Positions 55,373-64,000 of a DNA stretch of 64,000 bases are shown here, piece by piece. Source of the stretch: Gavia stellata. Lineage: Eukaryota > Chordata > Aves > Gaviiformes > Gaviidae. Where the stretch lies: contig NC_082613.1 of the NCBI RefSeq assembly GCF_030936135.1, positions 558,001 to 622,000 of the forward strand, written 5' to 3'. Positions within the stretch are counted from its first letter, which is position 1; each line of letters starts with the position of its first letter. Made by a program: the position numbers and the translations under genes. Below the pieces are notes generated by a model. The model searched no databases. It saw only the letters and a program-made list of their open reading frames with translations, and was not told the DNA's origin.

Positions 55373-57484
55373 CCATGTGGGGCCGGGGAGGGGCTGCCAC
55401 GCACATAACCTTCGGGTGCCGAAACTCTCGCTGCATTTCACATTTGTGCCCGAGGCAGCGAGAGCCCCACAACATGTTATTGCCTGAGAAATCATTTACC
55501 ACGGCCCTGTCCCAGTCCCAGCAGCCAGGCTGCAGCCAGGGTGGGGACGTCAGCAACCAGCAGCACCCTCCCCGGGGGAAAGGGAGACATGGCCATGGGC
55601 CGGGGTCTCCCCTGTGGCACCGGGAGCCCAGAGGAAGGGGCTGGAGCTTTCCGCATTGGGAAAGAGGGAACAGAGGGGACAGGAGGGAGGCTGGTACATC
55701 CACAGTGGCCCAGAGGATGTGGATGGGACTTTATTCCTGTGGCCGCAGGAGCTGGGGGTGCCGGGGGGGACCCGCAGGTGAGGGGCAGAGGGCGGGTGGT
55801 CCCCTCACCAAGCTGTGGGACTCGTTAATGCAGACTCGTTAATGCACTGCCCAGGTGTTACAAGCGATTAGATGGATTTATGGGACAGGAACCCAGGGGG
55901 GACTGAGCAGGAGCGTGCTCCCCCGGGGTGGTGGCCATCCTGGCAGCACGGCACGGGGTCGTTGTGGGACGGAGAGCTGGGGGTCTGTCCCCAGCCATGC
56001 CCACTGTGAAGACACGGCACCTGCCTGCCCTGGCCCAATCCCACGTCTCGCTGTGGCTGCCTGCGGAGCCACGGGTGACAGCCAGCCGGGTCCCTGCGGG
56101 CGAGTGTGGCCTCAGGGTGAGCAGAGCATGGGAAGCCTGTGTGACGTGCCAGGCTGGGCGCACCCGCTGCCCCGCGCCGTGCACCGAGCACCATTCCTCT
56201 GCAGGGACAGGCGGGCAGCTGGGTGCTGTCACGTCAGCCGGCTTTCAGATGTGTCCCGGCAGACAGGTGCTCCGGCAGGGTCAGCACCGGGGCTGCCTTT
56301 CACCTCTCCGTGCACCAGGACCGGTGAGAGGCAGCCCTGGACGGGGTGGGGAAGCCCAAGGTTAATGGTGCGGGGCGGTCGCAGACAGCCCAGCACAGCC
56401 AAGCGTGTGAAGGGTGACCATGCCAAGGGCGAGGTGTGCTCCATGCCCATGGGGACCCTGCGGCACTGCCGCTGACGTGCCTCTCGGCTGCGTCGAGCGG
56501 GACCTTTGCTCCCTGCTCCCCATCCCACACCATGCGGGGGCACAGCCGGGCTGTGCACGTCCCTGCCGAGGGTCTGCACTGTGGCACCTCTCGCTGCTTA
56601 ATTGGGGCCATGCCAGCACAGCTGGCTGTGCCCCGCTGAATGGCGAAGGGCATGGGCAGGCGCTGCCGGCAGGTCGGGCAGAGGCAGCCTGGCTTGCTGG
56701 GCACAGGGCAGGGCTGGCAGGGCGGCAGCAAGGCACGGGGCGGGCAGCCCGTGGCCGCGGTGGGCAGAGAGGGGCCAGACCTGGGTTTTCGAGGGACTGG
56801 TGGAAGGGGCTGGTCCTCTGCCAGGGCTGGAGATGGGGAGAAAAGCCTCGGCCAGAGGCCCGGTGTGCGGGAGGGACGCTCCCTGCCTGGGGGGGTTGTC
56901 ACAAGGCCAGACCGGCTGGAAGCAGGCGTCTTTGTGCTGAGGCCGACGTGACCTCTGCGGTCTCATACGGGGTTTTACAGCTCAACGATCGTATTTCCCC
57001 GCTTGGAAATTCCTGTTTGCGTCATCTCGGCTCCAAGTGGCCAAATGCGCTTGTTGCTACAGAAACTCCGGGTCCGACACAGAGGGAGCCTTTAGCAAGA
57101 AAACCAGGGGCTGTGAAAGCAGTCCCGTCCCTCGTTTATGTGCACGGGGCCCCTCTGAGTGACACTTTTGCCTCTATGGGGCACCTGCCACAGTGCCGTG
57201 GTGACGATGTGGAGAGTCGCCAGCCTCTCCAGAGAAGCGCCTGGTCCTTCTGCTGGCACTGGTGGCTCCTCGCTCTGCGGGGCTTTGGCCTCGCACCCTT
57301 CCTGCCCTGGCTGCCGCACGCCTGTTGCGTGTTACAGCGCATAGCTGCGCGCCATTAATGACGGCGTGTTCGAGTCCTGCTGGCACACGGCTGTGTGAAC
57401 CTGGTGTGTCCTCCCGACGCCGTGCTCTGGCCTTGGGGAATGGTCCCTCTGGCCTGTGCAGCCCCCTCCCTTCCTGTGCAGCCC
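55373..57484. other. Spacer without a recognised gene
   Basis: About 2.1 kb. A TTTATT at 55730-55735 could be a minus-strand poly(A) signal, but no matching gene is seen to its right. No domain-bearing frame was found. Confidence 0.45.
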
Positions 57485-57892
57485 CCACTCTGCCTGCAGC
57501 CTCCCCCCGCCCTGCCTGCAGCTCTCACTCTGCCTGCAGACCCTCCTGCCTGCAGCCCCCTCCTGCCTGCAGCCCCCTCCCTGCCTGCAGACCCTCCTGC
57601 CTGCAGCCCCCTCCCTGCCTGCAGACCCTCCTGCTTGCAGCCCCCTCCTGCCTGCAGCCCCTCCTGCCTGCAGCCCCCTCTTGCCTGCAGCCCCCTCCCT
57701 GCCTGCAGCCCCCTCCCTGCCTGCACCCCCTCCTGCCTGCAGCCCCCTCCCTGCCTGCAGCCCCCTCCCTGCCTGCAGACCCTCCTGCCTGCAGACCCCT
57801 CCTGCCTGCAGACCCCTCCTGCCTGCAGACCCTCCTGCCTGCAGCCCCCTCCCTGCCTGCACCCTCTCCTGCCTGCAGCCCCCTCCCCGCTG
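57485..57892. repeat. CTGCCTGCAG minisatellite upstream of the WAP3-Kunitz gene
   Basis: About 24 copies of a 14-19 bp unit of the form CCCCCTCCCTGCCTGCAG run for 400 bp. Unit length varies through CCCTCC versus CCCCTCCC blocks and GACC versus GCCC joints. Most copies contain the palindrome CTGCAG. The array ends about 300 bp before the start codon of the WAP3-Kunitz gene and is strongly pyrimidine-rich on the plus strand. Confidence 0.85.
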
Positions 57893-58193
57893 TGCCGCGC
57901 CGGTGCCGGGGCTGGCGCTGCGCAGCTCCGCCTGTGCCCCCGCCTGCGGTGTCCCGCGGCTCCGCGGGCTCCGTGGGCTCCGTGGGCTCCGTGGGCTGCG
58001 GGCCCGATCCCGGCGCAGCATCCCGGGCGGCGGCCGGCAGAGGAGGCTGTTGCTCCGTCGGAGCGGGCCGGGCCGGGGAGCGGCCCCCCGGCCCCGAAGG
58101 CGGGGACCGGCGCGGGGCGCTGCGCCAGCCCGGGCCGGGGCCGCGGCTCCCGGGCTCTACTTAAGCGGCCGCGGGCGGCGCGGGGGCAGAGCC
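57893..58193 (+). promoter_or_regulatory. CpG-rich promoter of the WAP3-Kunitz gene
   Basis: The 300 bp before the ATG are very CpG-rich and include a triple GGGCTCCGT repeat near 57.97 kb. A CTTAAG box at 58160-58165 is 34 bp from the ATG, nearer than in the other cluster genes. A CpG island promoter is unlike the other WFDC genes here and suggests broader expression. Confidence 0.45.
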
Positions 58194-60619
58194 ATGAAGC
58201 CGGGGCTGCTCCTGCTGCTGCTGCTGCTGGCCCCGCCGGGCCCCCCCGGCCTCTGCCGGCCGGCCTCGGGGCGCCGCCTGCCAGGTGAGCCCCGGCCCGG
58301 GGGTGCGCTCCGAGCTCGGCCCCGGTGTCCCCGGCGTGAGTCCCCCCGCCCCGCCGTGCGGTGCGCGGGGGAGGGGGCGGGCTCCGAGCTGGGGCACCCC
58401 GCCGGGACAGCCTGCTCAGCCCCGCGTCCCCGCTGCTGCAGAGCCCGCAGCCGGCGGGGCTGGACGCCCCGGGAAGAGCGCGGGGCCCGGGGAGGGGTCC
58501 CCCCGGGCGGCCCCGCCAGGGCAGAGCAGGCGCCGGCAGTGCCGACCCCGCCGAGGGGGCCCTGCCCAGGCGGGGGGGCCCTGCCCGCCCGCCGTAACGC
58601 CCTGCCCGCCCTCCCAGGGAAGCACGGCGAGTGCCCCCCGCCCAGCAGGAGCCCCCTGAAGTCCTGCGGCAACTTCTGCTCCTCGGACGGGGACTGCCCG
58701 GGCAGCGAGCGCTGCTGCAGCACCGGCTGCGGACGGGAGTGCCGGCTCCCCACGGGAGGTGAGGGGTCCCTTCCCCCAGCAGCCCTGAACGAGCCCGTGC
58801 TCTCTCCCCGGGGGGGTGACTGCAGCCACCTCGGGGAGGGGGCCCTCGGGCCCTGCCCGCGCCCCGTCCTGGCACGTGGACGGGGTGCGCGAGTCCGGGC
58901 GCCCCCGAGCACAGCCGCCGCCTGCGGGGTGCATCACCCGCGGGGGCCGGTGTGGGTGGCCCCTGCACCCCATCCCCCCGCTCTCAGCCCCTCTGGGGTA
59001 GGGCACAGGGGTGCCCGTTGCTCCCTGCCCGCAGGACCCGGGGGTGGGCACCCCGGGGTGGGCCGGGCGGTGGGAGTGGGCAGGGGCTGGTGGGGCTCTG
59101 ACCCTGCTGGGCACCCCCAGCCAAGAGGGGCTTCTGCCCGCGGCCGGAGCCCGGCCTGGTGACCATCTGCCTGGTGGAGTGCGCCAGCGACAGCGAGTGC
59201 CGAGGCAGCGGGAAGTGCTGCAGCATGGGCTGCCACGTGCGCTGCACGCAGCCGGTGCCAGGTAAGGGCAGCCGGGGGGCTCGGTGCGAGGGGGGCCACA
59301 GCCAGGGCAGACCCCAGGTGTGAGCCGGTCTCCTCTCTCACCTGCAGCCAAACCGGGCGTCTGCCCCAAGAGAAGGGTGCTGCAGACCTTCGCCCCCTGC
59401 AACAGCTCCTGCAGCGACGACACCGACTGTCCCCGCCACGAGAAGTGCTGCTTCACGGGCTGCGGCCGCGGCTGCCTGCCTCCGGATAGAGGTACCGCAG
59501 CCCAGCTCCTGCCCAGTGGCTGGGGCCACCAGCTGGGTCCTGCTGCCTCCAACAGCCCCGTGTCCTCGGGTGACATCTGTCACCTCCCGCCCGTGCCTGG
59601 CCCGTGCAGGGGACGCTTCCATCACTATGCCTACAACCCTGCCACGGGGACCTGCCAGCCATTCACCTACAGCGGCTGCGGGGGGAACCCCAACAACTTC
59701 GGGACAGTGGAGGAGTGCCAGCGGGTCTGCCAGCAACCGGGTGAGAGGAGGGGCTGGACTGGGCTGCCCCTGCCCGGGTGGAGGCAGGGGCCAGGCGGCC
59801 GGACCCGGAGGGTCTGCTCTACCTTCCCCGCGGAGCAAGGGTGGTCTCCCTGCAGCAGGGAGAGTGGCAGCATCCCACATTGCCCGGGCGTGCAGCGTTC
59901 CTGGGCCTCAGCACGTGGCATGGGGGCCTCCGGGAGTTTATGCTGGGTGATTTCCACCAGCTTGCAGCTCCATCCTGGGAGGTGGCGTCATCTTTGGTCA
60001 GAACCAGGCGATAGTGTTAGTAATCACAATTTTGCAGCCTGATTATCAAAGTAGGAAACCTGACCACTGAGGCGCTCTGCCTGCACGGGCAGGGGAAAAG
60101 CCTGCTTTTGCAATTTGCTTTCCCACGTCTCTGCCAAGTGTGTTTGGCGCAGGCTGTGCCTTGGGAGAGCAGGTGGCTGTTGGAGCCGCAGTGGCCCCCG
60201 TGGGGTGGGGGGGCCCTGGCACTGTGTGGGCACTCACCCAGTTGTGACACTCATGCAGTTGTGACACTCGTTTCTGAGCGGAGCCACGGGCGGTTGGGGC
60301 CGTTGGCGGTTGAATAGCCGCCAAGGCTGCTCGGTTTCCCTGGCATGGTGGTTCCATCTCCATGCAACACTGAAACCACAAGAGCTGCTCCCGGCTGTGC
60401 CACGTCCCTGTGGGTGCGGGTCAGGGGAGGCAGCACATGCCCGGGGCTGGGGGTCAGATGCTGGGGGGGTGAATGCACTGGGGGTGAGTGCAGCAGTTGG
60501 TCCGGGACCAGCTCTGCTCCCCAGCGCCAGCATCCTGCTGCCTCCCCCCACTCCCCCACCCTGCCTGCACCCTCCTCCTCACCATCCCCTTTTGTCCCCC
60601 AGGGAGAGCCAAGGAGTGA
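58194..60619 (+). CDS. Secreted WAP-WAP-WAP-Kunitz protease inhibitor
   Basis: Exons 58194-58284, 58618-58758, 59121-59261, 59348-59740 and 60603-60619 join in phase to 260 residues. A leucine-rich signal peptide (MKPGLLLLLLLLAPPGPPGL) is followed by three complete eight-cysteine WAP modules: GECPPPSRSPLKSC.., GFCPRPEPGLVTIC.. and GVCPKRRVLQTFAPC... A six-cysteine Kunitz domain follows, DICHLPPVPGPCRGRFHHYA with SGCGGNPNNFGT. The Kunitz P1 residue is Arg, pointing to trypsin-like proteases. WAP3 and Kunitz share one exon: the sequence between them starts GTACC like a donor but reads through in frame, adding about 26 linker residues. The mix of WAP and Kunitz recalls WFDC8 and EPPIN, but the order differs. 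AATAAA lies at 60722-60727. Confidence 0.88.
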
Positions 60620-60721
60620 CCCCGAGGAGAAGGCGGCAGCGGGACCTGGCCCCCTCTGCGGGGCCGGCAGCGCAGGGGCCGGGGTCTGTGGCGGTGCTGG
60701 CTGCTGCGCTCTGTCCCACGC

Positions 60722-60727
60722 AATAAA
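60722..60727 (+). terminator. Poly(A) signal of the WAP3-Kunitz gene
   Basis: AATAAA, 103 bp after the stop codon. Confidence 0.75.
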
Positions 60728-63686
60728 GCCGCCAGGATGCCTGGCTTGCAGCAGCCCAGTCTCCACTGTCTCTCCTGCCCGGCGCCTCCGCGGTGCCAGC
60801 GGCTCCACATGCTGCCCAGCACCTTCCCGCTTCCCTTCCTGGCCACATCCACCTGCGCTGGAGCTGCGAGCCCAGACCCTGGCTGAGCCCAGGAACCCCG
60901 TACCCAGCATGCGGGGTACCGGCTTGCTCGCGGTGGCAGGCGGCCCCAGCCAGCCCCTCGTTCCTGGCTCTCAGCCCGGACCCCCCCAGCAGGCAGCCGG
61001 TGTGGGGCCCCTGACACCTCGCATGGCTGCGCAGAGCCGGGCAGTGCTGGCCCTGGTGTGAAACGTTCCTCCCAGACACAGCCCCTTCCCTGGTCCGTGG
61101 GGGCCCTGCGGGCATGGCCCCGCGGTGCTGCCCTGGCCAAGCACCCACAGCCACTCGCTCCCAGCTTGGTCCCTGAGGAGGGCATGGCCGGGGGGCTGCA
61201 GGTCCCGCTGCTGTGCCGGGGGTGGGATGGGGCACAGGTGCCCATCCCTGTGCCAGCCTCCGCTCCTGCCGCCAGCTGGCCTCTGGGCTGGGGCCGAGGG
61301 CTCATGTCCTTCCCTGCTCGGCATCGACCTGAGCCTGGTGCCCGTCCTGGAAGCTGCCGTGTTCCCGCTGCTGCCCGGAGCTCAGCCTGGTCTTGGTGCA
61401 GGCAGTGGGCGCAGGGTGCGGCCAGGGCAGGCACAGGAGCAGCTCCCATGGGGGTGGCACCGTCCCTGTCAGGCACCGCCACCTGCAAGCCAGGGACCTG
61501 CAGGTCTTCCCCAGAAACACCTCCCGTCAGTGCTCATACTGTCTTATTAATTTGCTAATTAACGAGAGCCCAGAGAGGGGAGCGGGCTGTGGATGAGTGC
61601 GCTGCCTGCAGATGCTGGGGACGTTCCTGGGAAGGCTGAGTGAGGGCGCAGAGCACCCTGGTGTACTCCGGGGCAGCGGCACCTCCATCGCTGTGCCGCA
61701 GCGGTGATACCCCAGCCTCTGCCTGCCACCGTGGGGACCCTCGGGCTGGGCTCAGGGGTGGATGGAGCAGGGGGGGTGCACTGGGTCCGAGTTTGGCACT
61801 GCCTCCCTCCGCTGCGTCCGGTGTGGCAGCTGCCAGGCACGGGTGTGATGAATCATGGAGCGGCCGCAGGACAGCCCTCGCTCCGGGCATCGCTCCGGGC
61901 GTCATGGGGAGCTGGTGCTGAACTGGCTGGTGATGCCCACCCGCTCTGGCAATGCCTCACTGCCCCAGCGCCTTGGGGACAGGTCTGGGGGGGCGGGCAG
62001 GGGTGCCGCAGGGGCGGCATTTGCTCCGGGAAAGCAGTTTTTTGTGTCAAACCTGCAGCAGCCGGACAGTGCGGTGCACGCTCCCTCCCCAGGTGCTGCT
62101 GGCCGTGGCTGTTGGCCATGGCTGCTGGCGATCTCTGCAGGCAGAGACAGCGAGGAACTTGAAACAGAAAAGGTGAAAACCTCCTGAAAGTGCCGATTTA
62201 TTATTCATCTCCCTCCCCACCTGCTCTGCTTGGACCCAAGCTAGCACCATGGCTGCTGCTGGCTGCCGAGATGAAAGTCCCCGTGTGGGGCAGGCAGGGG
62301 GGTGTGGCACCTCATCCCCAGCACCCTGTCCCCAGCACCCCGTCCCCCTGTCCCCAGCACCCCATCCTCAGCACCCTGTCCCCGGAGCTGGTGGGGGCTG
62401 CAGCAGCTGCACCGGGAGCTCAGGCAAGGCCATGGCGCATGGCCCTGGGGCTGTCCCCCAGCTCGGGGCGAGGAGGGTGCCCAGCCCAGGCAGGGTGCTG
62501 CCTGCTCCAGCCCCCCGCTCAGCCCCCCTTCGGGCCATCCCCCAGGATCTGGCTCTCAGGGGTTAATGGCACCATCCGCCTGAATGCGGCACAGAGGCTG
62601 CTGCTCCATAACAGCTCTAATTGCTCCAATAGCTCCTATCCATAACCGCTGGCCGCTGGCTGTGGTGAGACTGGGATGGAGGCGCAGGGGGTCCAGGGCT
62701 GGGATGGCGATGGCTGCCTGTAGGCAGGCGGCAGCCCCGGCCCTGAGCCATGCGGCACAGCCCGGCTGGCGGCACGGCCACGCATGGCGCGCCGGCTGGC
62801 GGCACGGGGAAGGCAGCCTCCCAAAATGGGGTTTTTATTACAGCCATACATCACCGCGGCGGCCTGATGTGGGCAGACGGCGGTGATTTTTCTTCATGGT
62901 TTACAGACAAATGAGGGGAAGGAAAATTGATGTGAACTTTGCTATAGCGAGAGGTCAGGCGCAGGCAGGGAGCTGGTTATGGATGCGCCGGGGGCTGCTG
63001 GACCCGCCTGCCCCCAGGCCCTCCCAGCCCCCTTCTCCAGGCCAGATGGATGGGGACACTGGCAGCAGTGGGACCGGGAGCACCGCGTCCAGCGTGGGGA
63101 CCATGCTGCTGCTCCATGGGGCTGGAGGACGGGGAGGGTCTGGCTTCCGCAGCCCCCCATCGCCCGCAGCACGGCCCTGAGTGGGCGGCTGCACCCATTC
63201 CTCGTTGGAGGGATGCTCGGGGGGGATGCTTGGCCGCTCGCGGGGGGAGGATCACGTGGGCAGGGTTATTCATTCCAGGGGATATTCATTAATGCTGTGA
63301 ACGTGGTTTGGATGTGCAGCGTCGGGCGGGCTGCTGTCACCGGTTTCTGGTGAGATCTCGACTGCTTTCAACACAATTAAAGTTGCCTCCAAACACCATG
63401 GTCCTGCCCAGTATAAGATAACAGTTAATACCCTCAAATAGCGACTATCAACTTCTCCATAAGGCCTATAAATATTAATACAATTCTGATTAGTTCCTTT
63501 AAATACATTGCCTAAATTAAGCGTTTCCTCGGCAATCAATCAGAGTCGGTTTGGCACCCTGCTCACACCCATTAAGCAGATCACGAGCTCTCCCTGCCTG
63601 CCCCGTGGCCAGTCCCTGCCTGCCAGAGGACGGGACCCGCGGCAGCCTGGGGCCATGCCGTGCCGTGCCATGCCGTGCTGTGCTGA
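60728..63686. other. Region after the WFDC cluster without a recognised gene
   Basis: About 3 kb. A short AT-rich patch with opposed TAAT motifs lies at 61.54-61.56 kb, a CCCCAGCACCC-type repeat at 62.31-62.39 kb, and an AT-rich island at 63.36-63.55 kb. No coding exon with a known domain was seen. Confidence 0.5.
63360..63550. other. AT-rich island, possible conserved non-coding element
   Basis: About 190 bp of A/T-rich sequence with AATTAA, TATAAATATTAATA, TTTAAATACATTG and AATCAATCAGA motifs sits abruptly in GC-rich DNA. Homeodomain-like TAAT/ATTA cores are dense. It reads as an open frame on the minus strand, but without a family match. A conserved enhancer is my best guess. Confidence 0.35.
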
Positions 63687-63760
63687 TATAAGGGCTGGCA
63701 GTGCTTGGCCGGCGGTGCTACCACTTCAGGAGTTTCAAGCTTCGGGATGGGGAAAGGCAG
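63687..63760 (+). CDS. Possible TATA-driven first exon running out of the window
   Basis: TATAAG at 63687-63692 is followed 60 bp later by an ATG (63747) reading MGKG and a GTGGGT donor at 63761. Tissue-specific genes often have such a tiny first coding exon. Nothing downstream in the remaining 240 bp confirms it. Confidence 0.2.
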
Positions 63761-64000
63761 GTGGGTTTCAGGGCTGGAGGAGCCGCGAGCTCTCTCATGC
63801 CAGGAGGGGTGCCGGTGTCCATCGTGGTGATTTCCCAACATGGACGAGGGCTGCCCCAGCCCGTGCCAGGAGCTGCCACGCGACATCGGTCCTCAGCTCC
63901 AGCGGCCCCTTCCTCCCGCGCCAGCGGAGCTGGGGGGCCGAGCTCCGTCCCCTCCCAAGGGGGCTGCCTGGCAGGGTGGTCCCCACAGCTCCTCCCGCGG

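Noticed and set aside
57355-58968. Minus-strand frame of over 500 codons rich in QAGG and RGLQ
   Set aside because: It is made by the CTGCCTGCAG minisatellite and the CpG island. Repeats with few stop codons give long frames by chance, and the real gene is on the plus strand.
1-64000. CRISPR arrays, tRNA or rRNA genes, bacterial operons
   Set aside because: None seen. Genes have spliceosomal introns, poly(A) signals and vertebrate families throughout.

Overview
This window looks like bird nuclear DNA, probably from a small GC-rich chromosome. The fast-muscle troponin C reads almost residue for residue like chicken or turkey TnC. A 5'-truncated CR1 LINE with its octamer tail sits at 26.49 kb, introns are short, and CpG-rich promoters are frequent. 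Gene order ZSWIM3 - ACOT8 - SNX21 - TNNC2 - UBE2C - DNTTIP1 - WFDC genes matches human 20q13.12 as I remember it. The species cannot be named from sequence alone.

Region 1 (1-19.8 kb) holds compact housekeeping and muscle genes: the first exon of ZSWIM3 (-), ACOT8 (+, ending in the peroxisomal signal SKL), SNX21 (-), TNNC2 (+), an extra RGS9BP/R7BP-family gene (+) that I do not recall at the human locus, UBE2C (-) and DNTTIP1 (-, 13 coding exons). These exons join in frame and give lengths close to the human proteins.

Region 2 (19.8-26.3 kb) is less GC-rich and has no gene I can name. It holds one possible minus-strand last exon (20.3 kb) and a degenerate 23-24 bp minisatellite (24.6 kb).

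Region 3 (26.3-60.7 kb) is a WFDC (whey acidic protein, WAP) cluster. In order: a secreted protein with 20 KPxxGx hexapeptides and a 111-codon Asp-rich tail (+); a signal-peptide exon with a decayed WAP remnant (-); a WAP-Kunitz EPPIN-like inhibitor (+); a 17-exon gene encoding 15 WAP modules (-); a five-WAP gene with one dead WAP exon (-); WFDC2 (-); an orphan signal-peptide exon (-); and a WAP-WAP-WAP-Kunitz gene (+). All use phase-1 exons, small signal-peptide exons and, in seven of eight cases, an A/T-rich TATA-like box about 45-50 bp upstream of the ATG. They therefore look like one family expanded by exon and gene duplication. Their products should be secreted protease inhibitors or antimicrobials. 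The Asp-rich gene appears to have kept the family's promoter and signal exon while replacing the WAP exons with a low-complexity acidic body.

Region 4 (60.7-64 kb) has no recognised gene, apart from a possible TATA-driven first exon at 63.7 kb and an AT-rich island at 63.36-63.55 kb.

The strongest candidates for something undescribed are the 15-WAP gene, with modules that lose cysteines in matched disulfide pairs, and the acidic secreted repeat protein. Exon limits were read by eye from splice signals, reading phase and family conservation. No alignment or expression data were available.
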